From Taklimakanibacter albus (GTDB lineage: Bacteria; Pseudomonadota; Alphaproteobacteria; Rhizobiales; Aestuariivirgaceae), in assembly GCF_016595235.1 (NCBI RefSeq), contig NZ_JAENHL010000007.1, positions 2,201,434 to 2,265,433 on the forward strand: DNA of 64,000 nucleotides, in the 5' to 3' direction. This document shows positions 19,594-27,610 of the stretch, piece by piece (positions within the stretch are counted from its first letter, which is position 1; each line of letters begins with the position of its first letter). A model generated the notes under the pieces. It was given only the letters and a program-made list of their open reading frames with translations, was not told the origin of the DNA and did not search any database. The position numbers and the translations under genes are program-made.

Positions 19594-19746
19594 TTAGCGG
19601 CTCACGCTATCCCGCGCGATACGCGGAATGTCGGAGCGCATGATGCCGAGGTCGGCAAGCTCACGGTCGGTGAGCAGGTCGAGCTCACGCTTGGTGGTGT
19701 TGTAGCGGTTCCAGCGCTTGAAACCATCAGTGAAGAAGTTGAACAT
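19594..19746 (-). CDS. DUF1127 small arginine-rich protein
   Basis: 50 residues from ATG 19746, preceded by AGGGGAAAG. The sequence runs MFNFFTDGFKRWNRYNTTKR then ELDLLTDRELADLGIMRSDI, the full DUF1127 pattern: an aromatic/basic first helix, a turn, and LxxLxDRxLxDIGxxRxxI. Members in Agrobacterium and Rhodobacter have been linked to phosphate and carbon metabolism and to RNA handling. The gene has its own terminator and a palindromic upstream region, so it is a separate transcription unit. Confidence 0.93.
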   Translation of the reverse strand: MFNFFTDGFKRWNRYNTTKRELDLLTDRELADLGIMRSDIPRIARDSVSR

Positions 19747-19801
19747 GGTCTTTCCCCTATGGATTGACGGGTTGGGTTGGTTGCTTTTGACGAGTTGATA
19801 T

Positions 19802-19834
19802 ATGGTGCGACGCACCATTTTGTGCAATGCAAAA
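19802..19834 (-). promoter_or_regulatory. Palindromic operator upstream of the DUF1127 gene
   Basis: ATGGTGCG-A-CGCACCAT (19802-19818) is a perfect 17-bp palindrome. It is followed immediately by TTTTG-TGCAATG-CAAAA (19818-19834). Both lie 56-88 bp before the DUF1127 start codon, where a promoter or operator is expected. The binding protein is unknown. Confidence 0.5.
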
Positions 19835-19952
19835 TTTACATAGCTGACTCGCCCCGCAGCTTCACAAAACCTTAACAATCGTCGCATCTAACTATTTGAA
19901 TTCACTATGTCTCTTTCGTGACGCATATAATCACGATCAAATTCATAGACTT

Positions 19953-19975
19953 AAGCCTTTTCAAAGGGCTTTTTT
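19953..19975 (+). terminator. Orphan plus-strand terminator (possible small RNA end)
   Basis: AAGCCTTT (19953-19960) pairs with AAAG(G)GCTT (19963-19971), with one bulged G, and is followed by a T run to 19975. No plus-strand gene lies within the preceding 200 bases, so it may end a small RNA. Confidence 0.6.
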
Positions 19976-20086
19976 GCCTCGATTTTCCCAAATTCATGCA
20001 CCGCAGCATGCCCTTTTCGGAGGGGCTGTTGTCGGCGCCGGTCTCTTCCGGCATATGCTCCGGCCGACTTTGCGGGGAGGAATAGA

Positions 20087-21007
20087 ATGACCGTCGCCAT
20101 CTTCGGCTCCATCAATATGGATGTGATCGCCTATCTCGATCGCCTGCCGAAGCCGGGCGAGACCCTGCATGGCTCTGGTTACAAGATGGGTCTGGGCGGC
20201 AAGGGCGCCAATCAGGCGGTGGCGGCCCGCAAGCTCGGTTCCGAGGTGCGTTTCATCGGCCGCACCGGCGCCGATTCCTTCGGCGATGCGGCACGCGCCG
20301 AGCTCACATCATATGACGTCGACCTTACCCATATCCGCCGTGACGAGGGCTCCGCCACCGGCATCGCCATCATCAAGGTCGGCGAAGGCGGGCAGAACAT
20401 GATCACGGTGATCGCCGGCGCCAATGGCGCGGTCGATCAGAGCGACGCCCAAGCCGCCAAGGCCGATCTCGAGCAGGCGCGCGTCCTGCTGCTGCAACTG
20501 GAAGTGCCGCTCAAAGGCGCTCTCGCCGCCGCCAAGATCGTGCGCGGCAAGGGCGGCACGGTGATTCTCGATCCGGCCCCGGCGCCCAAGGAACCTTTCT
20601 CGGCCGACATCATCGCCGCGGTCGACGTCGTCACTCCCAATGAAAGCGAAACCGCCGGGCTCCTCGGCTGGCAGCCGGCAACGCCTGATGACGCCCTGCG
20701 CGCCGCGCGCGAGCTCAAGTCCAAAGGCTTCCGCACCGCGCTGGTGAAGCTCGGCGCCAAGGGCGTCGCCTTCTCGGGCCCCACTGAGGAAGGCTTCGTG
20801 CCGCCTTTCAAGGTGACCGCCATTGACACGGTGGCGGCCGGCGACAGTTTCAATGGCGGCCTTGCGGTCGCCCTCGATGAAGGCAAGTCGCTCGCCGAGG
20901 CCGTGCGTTTCGCCGCTGCCTCAGGCGCTCTGTCGACGACCAAGAAAGGCGCCTCCGCCGCCGCCCCGACGCGCGCCGAGATCGACGCTTTCCTCGCCGC
21001 ACAATAA
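20087..21007 (+). CDS. PfkB-family carbohydrate kinase (ribokinase-like)
   Basis: 306 residues, the ribokinase length. It shows GSINMDVIAYLDRLPKPGET at the N-terminus, the PfkB signature 1 (GGKGANQAVAARKLG) near residue 38, VVTPNESETAGLLG in the middle and signature 2 DTVAAGDSFNGGLAVAL with the catalytic Asp near residue 249. It probably phosphorylates a pentose, nucleoside or other small sugar; the substrate is not evident. It is first in a plus-strand operon whose next gene, a polyamine-type binding protein, begins 88 bases later. Ribokinase is the closest general match, but the context contains no ribose transporter. Confidence 0.88.
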   Translation: MTVAIFGSINMDVIAYLDRLPKPGETLHGSGYKMGLGGKGANQAVAARKLGSEVRFIGRTGADSFGDAARAELTSYDVDLTHIRRDEGSATGIAIIKVGEGGQNMITVIAGANGAVDQSDAQAAKADLEQARVLLLQLEVPLKGALAAAKIVRGKGGTVILDPAPAPKEPFSADIIAAVDVVTPNESETAGLLGWQPATPDDALRAARELKSKGFRTALVKLGAKGVAFSGPTEEGFVPPFKVTAIDTVAAGDSFNGGLAVALDEGKSLAEAVRFAAASGALSTTKKGASAAAPTRAEIDAFLAAQ

Positions 21008-21095
21008 CCCACGGAGAACCGTTGCATTGCGGGGGCACTGCCCATCCGTTAAAGTCCGCCGCCAAGAGAAAATTTTGCGACCGAGGGAGATTACG

Positions 21096-22175
21096 ATGTC
21101 ACGCTTTGCGCTGTCCCGCCGTTCCGCTCTGGCCCTGATGGGCGGGGCCGCCGCCTTTGGCGCCACGAGCCGCCTCGCTCACGCCGCCGGCGAGATCAAG
21201 GTCCTCAACTGGCAGGGCTACGGCACCGACGAGAAATGGGCGCTCGAGATGTTCGAGAAGAAGACCGGCATCAAGGTCGTCCATGACTATTTCAACTCTG
21301 AGCAGGAGATGCTGACCAAGCTGCGCACCAGCCCGGGCGTCTATGACGTGGTGCTGATGAACAACATCTATGTCATGGAAGCCGCCCATGAAGGCCTGAT
21401 CCAGGCGCTCGACACGGCGAAATTCTCCAACTTCAACGATCTGACGCCGGCCTTGCGCGACAGCGATCGCTTCGTGATGGGCGGCAAACATTTCGCCATC
21501 GCCTGGGTCTGGGGCCTCACCTCCTTCGCCTACAACACCCAGAAGATCACGGCCAAACCCGACAGCATGAATGCGCTGTGGGATCCGGCCCATGCCGGCA
21601 AGGTCGGCTGGCGCGATGACGCGCTCGAATCGATCCAGATCGCGGCACTCGCCACCGGCCAGGACATGAATGCGCCGGCCGACATCGAGAAGATCAAGGA
21701 GAAGTTGAAAAGCCTCAAGAGCCAGATCAAGACCTTCTGGTCGTCCGAGGACGAGTGGAACAAATATATGGCGGCGGGCGATTACGACATCGCTGTCTAC
21801 TGGTCAGGCTCGGCGGCACGCTCCAAGAAGGCGATGAAGCTCCCGGTCGAATTCGTGGTGCCGAAGGAAGGCGCCATCGGCTGGTTCGACGGCCTTACGA
21901 TTGCCAACAACGCGCCCAATGCCGAAGGCGCGGCCGCCTTCATCAACTTCATGGTCGATCCCGAATTCTACGTGAAATGGGACAATGACATCGGAGCACC
22001 CGCCTCCTCCAACGCCAAGGCCAATGCGCAACTCCCCGAAGACGCGCTCAACCGCGTCGTGCTGGGCGATCCCGAAGTGGTGAAGCGCGTCCAGTGGATG
22101 GCGCCGATCACGGATGAGCAGAAGCAGAAGAACCAGGAACTCTGGGACGAGGTGAAGACGAGCTTTGCCCTTTAG
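21096..22175 (+). CDS. Polyamine-type ABC transporter substrate-binding protein
   Basis: 359 residues from ATG 21096, preceded by GGGAGA. The N-terminus ALSRRSALALMGGAAAFGA is a Tat-like signal. The mature part has the PotD/PotF opening IKVLNWQGYGTDEKWALEMFE and KKTGIKVVHDYFNSEQEML, a family feature, and ends with helices containing WDEVKTSFAL. It should capture spermidine/putrescine or a related cationic or organic solute in the periplasm. It is followed by two permease genes and an ATPase in the Pot order binding protein-B-C-A. The precise ligand is unknown. Confidence 0.9.
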   Translation: MSRFALSRRSALALMGGAAAFGATSRLAHAAGEIKVLNWQGYGTDEKWALEMFEKKTGIKVVHDYFNSEQEMLTKLRTSPGVYDVVLMNNIYVMEAAHEGLIQALDTAKFSNFNDLTPALRDSDRFVMGGKHFAIAWVWGLTSFAYNTQKITAKPDSMNALWDPAHAGKVGWRDDALESIQIAALATGQDMNAPADIEKIKEKLKSLKSQIKTFWSSEDEWNKYMAAGDYDIAVYWSGSAARSKKAMKLPVEFVVPKEGAIGWFDGLTIANNAPNAEGAAAFINFMVDPEFYVKWDNDIGAPASSNAKANAQLPEDALNRVVLGDPEVVKRVQWMAPITDEQKQKNQELWDEVKTSFAL

Positions 22176-22194
22176 CGCTTCCCGCCTTTTCATG

Positions 22195-22221
22195 CTTCTC
22201 CCGCGCATCGCGTGGGAGAAG
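22195..22221 (+). promoter_or_regulatory. Intercistronic hairpin that covers the permease ribosome-binding site
   Basis: CTTCTCCC-G-CGC (22195-22206), loop ATC, and GCG-T-GGGAGAAG (22210-22221) form a 12-bp stem with one G-U pair. The right arm GGGAGAAG is also the Shine-Dalgarno sequence for the permease ATG at 22227. It lies between the binding-protein gene and the first permease. Confidence 0.75.
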
Positions 22222-22226
22222 GCCTG

Positions 22227-23039
22227 ATGGCCGTCTCCCGCCAGACCCGCACCGTTTTCGCGCTGACGGCGCCGGCTTATCTATGGCTCGCCGTCACGGT
22301 GATGCTGCCACTGGCGACGATGTTCTATTTCAGCTTCCTCACCGCCTCGCCGCTCGGCGGCAAGGAAGTCAGCTTCACGCTGAAGCATTATACGGATTTC
22401 TTCACCAAGCAGATTTACTGGTACAATGCCTGGCGCTCGATCGAGCTCGGCCTCTATGTGACGGCGCTCTGCCTGATCATCGGTTATCCCGCGGCCCTCG
22501 GCCTCGCCAAATATATCAAAGGCCGCTGGCGCGAGGCGATCTTCCTGCTCATCATCCTGCCTTTCTGGTCCAACGCGCTGGTGCGCACCTTCTCCTGGAC
22601 CATGGTGCTGCGTGAGCCCTTCAATATTCTCTTCTCCTATCCGGCGATCGTCGTCGGCCTCGTCCACGCCTATCTGCCTTACGCGATCCTCACCTGCTAC
22701 ATCTCGCTGCAGGCGGTCGACGACTCGCTCATCGAGGCGGGCCGCAGCCTTGGCGCCACACCGGCCCAGGCCTTCCGCCGCATCACTTTGCCCTTGAGCA
22801 TGCCCGGCATCCTGGCGGCGGTATTCCTCATCTTCGTGCCGGTGATCGGCTCGTTCATGGAGCCGCGTATCTTGGGCGGCAAGGACGCGATCATGCTGGG
22901 TCCGATCATCGAAGGCCAGTTCATCACCGCCTTCAACTGGCCCTTGGGTGCCGCTCTTTCCTTCACCATGCTCGGCATGGTGCTGATCATCCTTTTGATC
23001 GCCGCCCCCTTCCTCAAGAAGCAGATGGCGGTGGGCTGA
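22227..23039 (+). CDS. Polyamine-type ABC transporter permease 1 (PotB/PotH-like)
   Basis: 270 residues from ATG 22227, with GGAGAAGG eight bases upstream. Six hydrophobic segments fit the family. The EAA loop that contacts the ATPase is EAGRSLGATPAQAFRRITLPL near residues 170-190. The N-terminal segment PAYLWLAVTVMLPLATMFYFSF is typical of PotB. It overlaps the next permease gene in TGATG. The Shine-Dalgarno sits in a hairpin, so its expression is probably lower than that of the binding protein. Confidence 0.93.
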   Translation: MAVSRQTRTVFALTAPAYLWLAVTVMLPLATMFYFSFLTASPLGGKEVSFTLKHYTDFFTKQIYWYNAWRSIELGLYVTALCLIIGYPAALGLAKYIKGRWREAIFLLIILPFWSNALVRTFSWTMVLREPFNILFSYPAIVVGLVHAYLPYAILTCYISLQAVDDSLIEAGRSLGATPAQAFRRITLPLSMPGILAAVFLIFVPVIGSFMEPRILGGKDAIMLGPIIEGQFITAFNWPLGAALSFTMLGMVLIILLIAAPFLKKQMAVG

Positions 23040-23809
23040 TGGAACGGACCGCCAAACTCTATCTGGGCGCCGTGCTCGTCTTTCTCTATCTGCCGATCGT
23101 GGTGATGATCGCCATGGCCTTCAACCGCTCGGCCCTCTACGAGATGCCTTTCACCTTCGATCTCGTCTGGTTCAAGGCGTTGGCGCAGAACGACCGGCTT
23201 TTGCAGGCGAGCTGGAACAGCATCTGGATCGCCTGCGTCAATGCGGCGATCGCGACCACGCTCGGAACCCTCGCCGCTTATGCCTTCGCGCGCTACGATT
23301 TCCGCGCCAAGCGGCTCTTGCAGATCCTGCTTTTCCCGCCGATCACCATCCCATGGCTCATCATCGGCACCTCGATGCTGATCTTCTTCTTCTGGACCGG
23401 CATCGGCCGCGGACTGCACGCCATCCTGCTCGGCCATGTGGCGCTGTCCTTGCCTTATGTGATCGTGGTGGTGAGTGCCCGCTTCGCCAATTTCGGGCCG
23501 CAGCTCGAAGAAGCCGCCGCGAGCCTCGGCGCCACACCCTGGCAGACCTTCTGGCGCATCACGGTTCCGGTCTTGCTGCCCGGCATCATCGCCGCGGGCC
23601 TCTTCGCCTTCGCCGTCTCCTTCGATCAGTTCGTCATCTCCTATTTCCTGGCGCCGCCCGGAACGTCGACTTTGCCCGTCGAAATCTATACGTCGATCCG
23701 CAAAGGTTTCACGCCCGAGATCAACGCCATCTCCTCGATCATCATTCTCTTCTCCATGGGGCTCATGCTGATCGTGGCGCGCAATTACAAATTCGGCGGA
23801 GACAATTGA
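23039..23809 (+). CDS. Polyamine-type ABC transporter permease 2 (PotC/PotI-like)
   Basis: 256 residues with six hydrophobic segments. The opening YLGAVLVFLYLPIVVMIAMA and FNRSALYE are PotC-like. The EAA loop is EEAAASLGATPWQTFWRITVP near residues 157-178. It overlaps the first permease (TGATG) and the ATPase gene (TGATG), so all three are translationally coupled. With its partner it forms the membrane channel of the importer. Confidence 0.93.
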   Translation: MERTAKLYLGAVLVFLYLPIVVMIAMAFNRSALYEMPFTFDLVWFKALAQNDRLLQASWNSIWIACVNAAIATTLGTLAAYAFARYDFRAKRLLQILLFPPITIPWLIIGTSMLIFFFWTGIGRGLHAILLGHVALSLPYVIVVVSARFANFGPQLEEAAASLGATPWQTFWRITVPVLLPGIIAAGLFAFAVSFDQFVISYFLAPPGTSTLPVEIYTSIRKGFTPEINAISSIIILFSMGLMLIVARNYKFGGDN

Positions 23810-24855
23810 TGAGCCGCGTCGACATCCAGCATGTGACCAAACGCTACGGTACCTTCGCCGCGCTCGACAATGTCTCGATCACCTTCAATGACGGCGAGTT
23901 CTTCGGCCTGCTCGGCCCCTCGGGCTCGGGCAAAACCACCTTGCTGCGCTCGATCGCGGGTTTCATCATACCTGACGAAGGCACGATCTCCTTCGACGGC
24001 GAGCAGGTGGAATCCGTTCCAGTGCATCGCCGCGCCATCGGCATGGTGTTCCAGTCCTATGCGCTCTTTCCGCATCTGACCATCGCCGAGAATATCGGCT
24101 TCGGCCTCGATGTGAGGGGCGTGGCGCGCGAGGACATCAAGAAGCGCGCCGCCGAGATGCTGGCGATGGTCCGTCTTTCGGGCCTCGAAGGCCGTTATCC
24201 CCGGCAATTGTCGGGCGGCCAGCAGCAGCGCGTGGCGCTTGCCCGCGCGCTGATCACGCGCCCCAAGGTGCTGCTGCTCGACGAGCCGCTCGGCGCGCTC
24301 GACCGCCGGCTGCGCCAGGAAATGCAGGTCGAGCTCAAGGACATCCAGCGCGAGACGGGCATCACCGCCATCTTCGTTACCCACGACCAGGAAGAGGCGC
24401 TGACACTGTCCGACCGCATCGCCATCATCGACCAGGGCCGGCTGATCCAGGTCGATGCGCCGCAGACTGTCTATGAGCGGCCGGCCACCGTCTTCGCCGC
24501 GAACTTCCTGGGCGACGCCAATGTGTTCCGCGGCACGCCTGTCGCGGAAGGCCTGAAGCTCGCCGACGGCACGGTCATCGCGACGCTCAAACCCTCGACG
24601 GGCGCGGCTATCGTGCGGCCGGAGAAATTGCGCGTCGCAGGCGGACACAAGAAGGCGCAAGGCAACAGTATCGAAGGCGAGATCATCCAGGCGATCTATT
24701 CCGGCGCCAGTGTGACCTATCGCATCCGTACCAAGGTACTGGGTGATACGCCGCTCCTCGCCTTCATCCAGAACCAGACCGGCGAGGTGCTCGCGACGGG
24801 CGCCCTTGTCACGGCAAGCTGGGACCCAGAGCAGACCATTCCGGTGGACGCATGA
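23809..24855 (+). CDS. Polyamine-type ABC transporter ATP-binding protein (PotA-like)
   Basis: 348 residues from ATG 23809, which overlaps the permease stop; a frame extension upstream is non-coding. It shows Walker A GPSGSGKTT near residue 38, Q-loop VFQSYALFPHLT, the signature LSGGQQQRVALARAL, Walker B VLLLDEPLGALD and the switch His in FVTHDQEEAL. A C-terminal TOBE region (GDTPLLAFIQNQ) completes the PotA form. It powers the preceding permeases. The stop overlaps the cysteine hydrolase gene in ATGA. Confidence 0.94.
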   Translation: MSRVDIQHVTKRYGTFAALDNVSITFNDGEFFGLLGPSGSGKTTLLRSIAGFIIPDEGTISFDGEQVESVPVHRRAIGMVFQSYALFPHLTIAENIGFGLDVRGVAREDIKKRAAEMLAMVRLSGLEGRYPRQLSGGQQQRVALARALITRPKVLLLDEPLGALDRRLRQEMQVELKDIQRETGITAIFVTHDQEEALTLSDRIAIIDQGRLIQVDAPQTVYERPATVFAANFLGDANVFRGTPVAEGLKLADGTVIATLKPSTGAAIVRPEKLRVAGGHKKAQGNSIEGEIIQAIYSGASVTYRIRTKVLGDTPLLAFIQNQTGEVLATGALVTASWDPEQTIPVDA

Positions 24856-25487
24856 GCGACACTCTCGAAACGCGCAACGCCATTACGGGACTTCGTTTCG
24901 GCGCCATCGGCAAGCGCGCCGTCCATGTCTGCATCGACATGCAGCGGCTGTTCGCCGAAGAGACCGAATGGGCCGCCCCCGTCGTCCATGCGATCGAGCC
25001 GACGGTGCGCCGCATCGTCGCCCACGCGCCGCATCTCACCCTTTTCACCCGGTTCCTGACGCCTGAGCATGTCGAGGACGCCAAGGGCCAGTGGCAGATC
25101 TATTACCGCCACTGGAAAAGCGTGCTGGCCAGCAATATCGATCACGACCTGCTCGATCTCCTGCCGCCCTTGCGTCCCTTCGTGCCGCCGGCGCGTGTCA
25201 TCGACAAATATGTGCATTCGGCTTTCGAGGCTCAGGCCTTCCAGGACGCGCTCGATGAATTGAGCGCCGACACGATCATCTTCACCGGCGTCGAGACCGA
25301 TGTCTGCGTGCTCGCCACCGCCTTGACCGCGGTCGATCGCGGCTATCGCACCATCCTCGTCTCCGACGCCATCGCCAGCTCCAATAAAGCGAGCCATGCG
25401 GCCGCGCTCGACGGCATCTATCCGCGCTTCGACCAGCAGGTCGAGCTCATCGACACCGACACTTTGCTGAAAGCCTGGTCGCCATGA
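24852..25487 (+). CDS. Isochorismatase-family cysteine hydrolase
   Basis: 211 residues with the family's Asp-Lys-Cys triad: Asp 29 in HVCIDMQ, Lys 119 in RVIDKYVHSAF and Cys 152 in GVETDVCVLATA. This family hydrolyses amides, N-carbamoyl compounds or isochorismate. Being coupled to a polyamine-type importer (ATGA overlap with the ATPase) and to the following glycosidase (ATGA overlap) suggests that it processes a breakdown product of the imported compound. The substrate cannot be read from sequence. Confidence 0.87.
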   Translation: MSDTLETRNAITGLRFGAIGKRAVHVCIDMQRLFAEETEWAAPVVHAIEPTVRRIVAHAPHLTLFTRFLTPEHVEDAKGQWQIYYRHWKSVLASNIDHDLLDLLPPLRPFVPPARVIDKYVHSAFEAQAFQDALDELSADTIIFTGVETDVCVLATALTAVDRGYRTILVSDAIASSNKASHAAALDGIYPRFDQQVELIDTDTLLKAWSP

Positions 25488-27517
25488 CGGTTCCGAATTA
25501 TCTGCGCACGCCCAATATCCCGACGCACCGCGCCTGGAACAGCTGGGCCGCCGACCGTTATCTCGAAATGTCGCATCTGCCGCTCGGCGTGAAGATCACC
25601 CCGGTCTTCTATGCCGCGAGCATCGGCAAGACGACGCTGATGGGGCCGGGCTCGGAGATCAAGCTCGGCCGGCACGAGCCGGATGGCAGTCTCATCGAGG
25701 CGTCCTTCGCCCATGGCGGCACCCATCTCGACTGGACTTGCACCAAACCATCGCCCTTCGAGATCACCGGCGCCTGGAAGACCGCGAAATTCGGCGAATG
25801 GGGCCTGCGCTACTGGGTCGTGCTGGCCTTGAGCCAGAATGATGGCGCGCTCTGGCATTATGATGAAACGGCCCGCACCGCTTATTGCACCATCGGGCCG
25901 CGCACCGTGGCGATCAAGGCGAAACATGCACCACTTCTGGTGACCGCGCATGAGAGCCTCGACGCCTTGCGCACCGAATATGAGACCAACGGCTATTGGT
26001 ATCTGGCCTCGCGCGGTGAAAGTGCCAAGGTCCTGGCGCTGCGCTTCAATCTCGAGGAAGCACCTGAGAATGATTTCGCGGTGACGATTGCCGACCGCAA
26101 GGAGAAGGCCTTTGCCCGCCTCGCCAAGCCACTGCCGGCCACCACCGCGCCCTCGCGCGGGCCGGCGCTCGACGCCATGGCCGACATCATGGGCTGGAAC
26201 ACCATCTGGGACAGCGTCAATCACCGTCCTTACATCACCTGCTCGCGCAACTGGGATCTGAAGAAGTTCGGCGGCTTCGGCTTCTGGCTCAACGACACGG
26301 CGATCAATGCTTTCATCGTCGCTCAGTTCGATCCCGATCAGGCGCGCGAGAATCTGGCGATGCTGCTGTCGGCAGCGACGCCGCAAGGCAACCTGCCCTG
26401 CATCATGACCGGCAACGACGCCTGGGTCGACCGCACCCAGACGCCGCTCATCTCCTTCATCGTCTGGCAGATCTATCTGCGCACCGGCAACCGCCTGTTC
26501 ATCGACATGGCCTATCAGACGCTGGCGCGGAACAACGAATGGATCCGCGACGTTCGCGACGGCAACGGCAACGGGCTCCTCGAATTCGGATCTTCCGATG
26601 TCGGACAGGGCCTCTACAAAGGCACCAAGCTCGCCGCCAAGGACGAGTCCTTCATGGACAACTCGCCGATCCATGACGAGGCGCGCTGGAACGAAGAGAG
26701 CCGTACCCTCGACAGCGAAGATGTCGGCCTCAATTGTCTCGTCTGCCTCGATTGCGAGATGCTCGCCCATATGGCGCGCGCGCTCGGCCTCAGCGACGAA
26801 GCCAAACGGCACGATGCCCATGCCGGGACGATGCGCAGGAAGATCGGTAAGCATTTCTGGGACGACAGGCGCAAGATATTCGCCAACCGCCTGTGGTCCG
26901 GCGCCTTCGTGAAAAGCGTCGCGCCGACGAGCTTCTATCCCTTGCTGTGCGGCGCTGCCTCGCAGGAGCAGACGAAACATCTGCTGAAAGCTCTGGACGA
27001 CCCGAAGAAGTTCGGCGGCGCCTTCGGCCTGCCTTCGGTGTCGCGTGACGATCCCGCGGTGAACGACAATGTCTATTGGCGCGGCCGCATCTGGCCGATC
27101 CTCAACTGGCTGGTGTGGAACGGCCTCGAACGCGCCGGCGAATTTGAAGCGGCCGACCGGCTCGTCGAGAAGAGCTGGAAGCTTTTCACCAAGAGCTGGG
27201 ACGAAGGGCGCCTGTCGCCCGAAAACTACCATCCCGTGTCCGGCGAGGGTCTCGATCAGCCCGACACCGATCCTTTCTATTCCTGGTCGGCGCTCTTACC
27301 TTTCATGCAGCATGCCCGGACGATGAGCTTCCTGCCCTGGCAAGGCTGGCAACTGCGCAATGAAGGCAAGGATTTCGCGATCGGCCCGGTCATGAGCCCA
27401 TTGGGTTCTGTGACGATCACGCGCAAAGGCAAGACCCTCACGGTCAGGCGGGGTGAAGACATCGTTTTTTCGACCGATAAGCAGGGCCGGGTGGCGGGAC
27501 CGATCACGAGCGTGTGA
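25484..27517 (+). CDS. GH63/MGH1-like glycoside hydrolase
   Basis: 677 residues without a signal peptide, so probably cytoplasmic. The C-terminal two thirds form an (alpha/alpha)6 barrel as in mannosylglycerate hydrolase and glucosidase relatives. Recognisable parts are SRNWDLKKFGGFGFWLNDT, a MDNSPIHDEARW segment, and VYWRGRIWPILNWLVWNGLE, typical of the MGH1-like domain. The first 230 residues are a beta-rich accessory domain; a beta-rich tail follows the barrel. It is longer than characterised MGH (about 430-450 aa). It is last in the kinase-transporter-hydrolase operon. It probably cleaves a small glycoside; which one is unknown. Confidence 0.82.
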   Translation: MTVPNYLRTPNIPTHRAWNSWAADRYLEMSHLPLGVKITPVFYAASIGKTTLMGPGSEIKLGRHEPDGSLIEASFAHGGTHLDWTCTKPSPFEITGAWKTAKFGEWGLRYWVVLALSQNDGALWHYDETARTAYCTIGPRTVAIKAKHAPLLVTAHESLDALRTEYETNGYWYLASRGESAKVLALRFNLEEAPENDFAVTIADRKEKAFARLAKPLPATTAPSRGPALDAMADIMGWNTIWDSVNHRPYITCSRNWDLKKFGGFGFWLNDTAINAFIVAQFDPDQARENLAMLLSAATPQGNLPCIMTGNDAWVDRTQTPLISFIVWQIYLRTGNRLFIDMAYQTLARNNEWIRDVRDGNGNGLLEFGSSDVGQGLYKGTKLAAKDESFMDNSPIHDEARWNEESRTLDSEDVGLNCLVCLDCEMLAHMARALGLSDEAKRHDAHAGTMRRKIGKHFWDDRRKIFANRLWSGAFVKSVAPTSFYPLLCGAASQEQTKHLLKALDDPKKFGGAFGLPSVSRDDPAVNDNVYWRGRIWPILNWLVWNGLERAGEFEAADRLVEKSWKLFTKSWDEGRLSPENYHPVSGEGLDQPDTDPFYSWSALLPFMQHARTMSFLPWQGWQLRNEGKDFAIGPVMSPLGSVTITRKGKTLTVRRGEDIVFSTDKQGRVAGPITSV

Positions 27518-27525
27518 GCCGGGAC

Positions 27526-27543
27526 GGCGGTCAGGCCGCCTTT
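27526..27543 (+). terminator. Weak terminator after the glycosidase gene
   Basis: GGCGG (27526-27530) and CCGCC (27536-27540) flank a 5-base loop and are followed by TTT. The short T run makes efficiency doubtful. Confidence 0.35.
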
Positions 27544-27610
27544 AAAGCGACGGGTTTTAGGTTTCCCCTCGTCTTATCCACGGGCCCAATATCCGCTATT
27601 CTAGAATTCT

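Larger units (their letters stand above)
19747..20086. other. 340-bp intergenic region with palindromes and an orphan terminator
   Basis: AT-rich region between the divergent DUF1127 gene and the PfkB operon. It holds a 17-bp palindrome (19802-19818), an adjacent TTTTG-N7-CAAAA repeat (19818-19834), a perfect TATAAT at 19926-19931 without a good -35, and a plus-strand terminator at 19953-19975 with no gene in front of it. No protein-coding frame is convincing. A GGGGAGGA ribosome-binding site precedes the kinase gene. Confidence 0.6.

Noticed and set aside
19926..19931. The perfect TATAAT as a promoter for the PfkB operon or a small RNA
   Set aside because: No acceptable -35 at 16-18 bp, and a terminator lies only about 20 bp downstream.
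20087..21007. Naming the PfkB gene rbsK on length and motifs
   Set aside because: PfkB kinases of many specificities share these motifs, and no ribose transporter or rbsD accompanies it.
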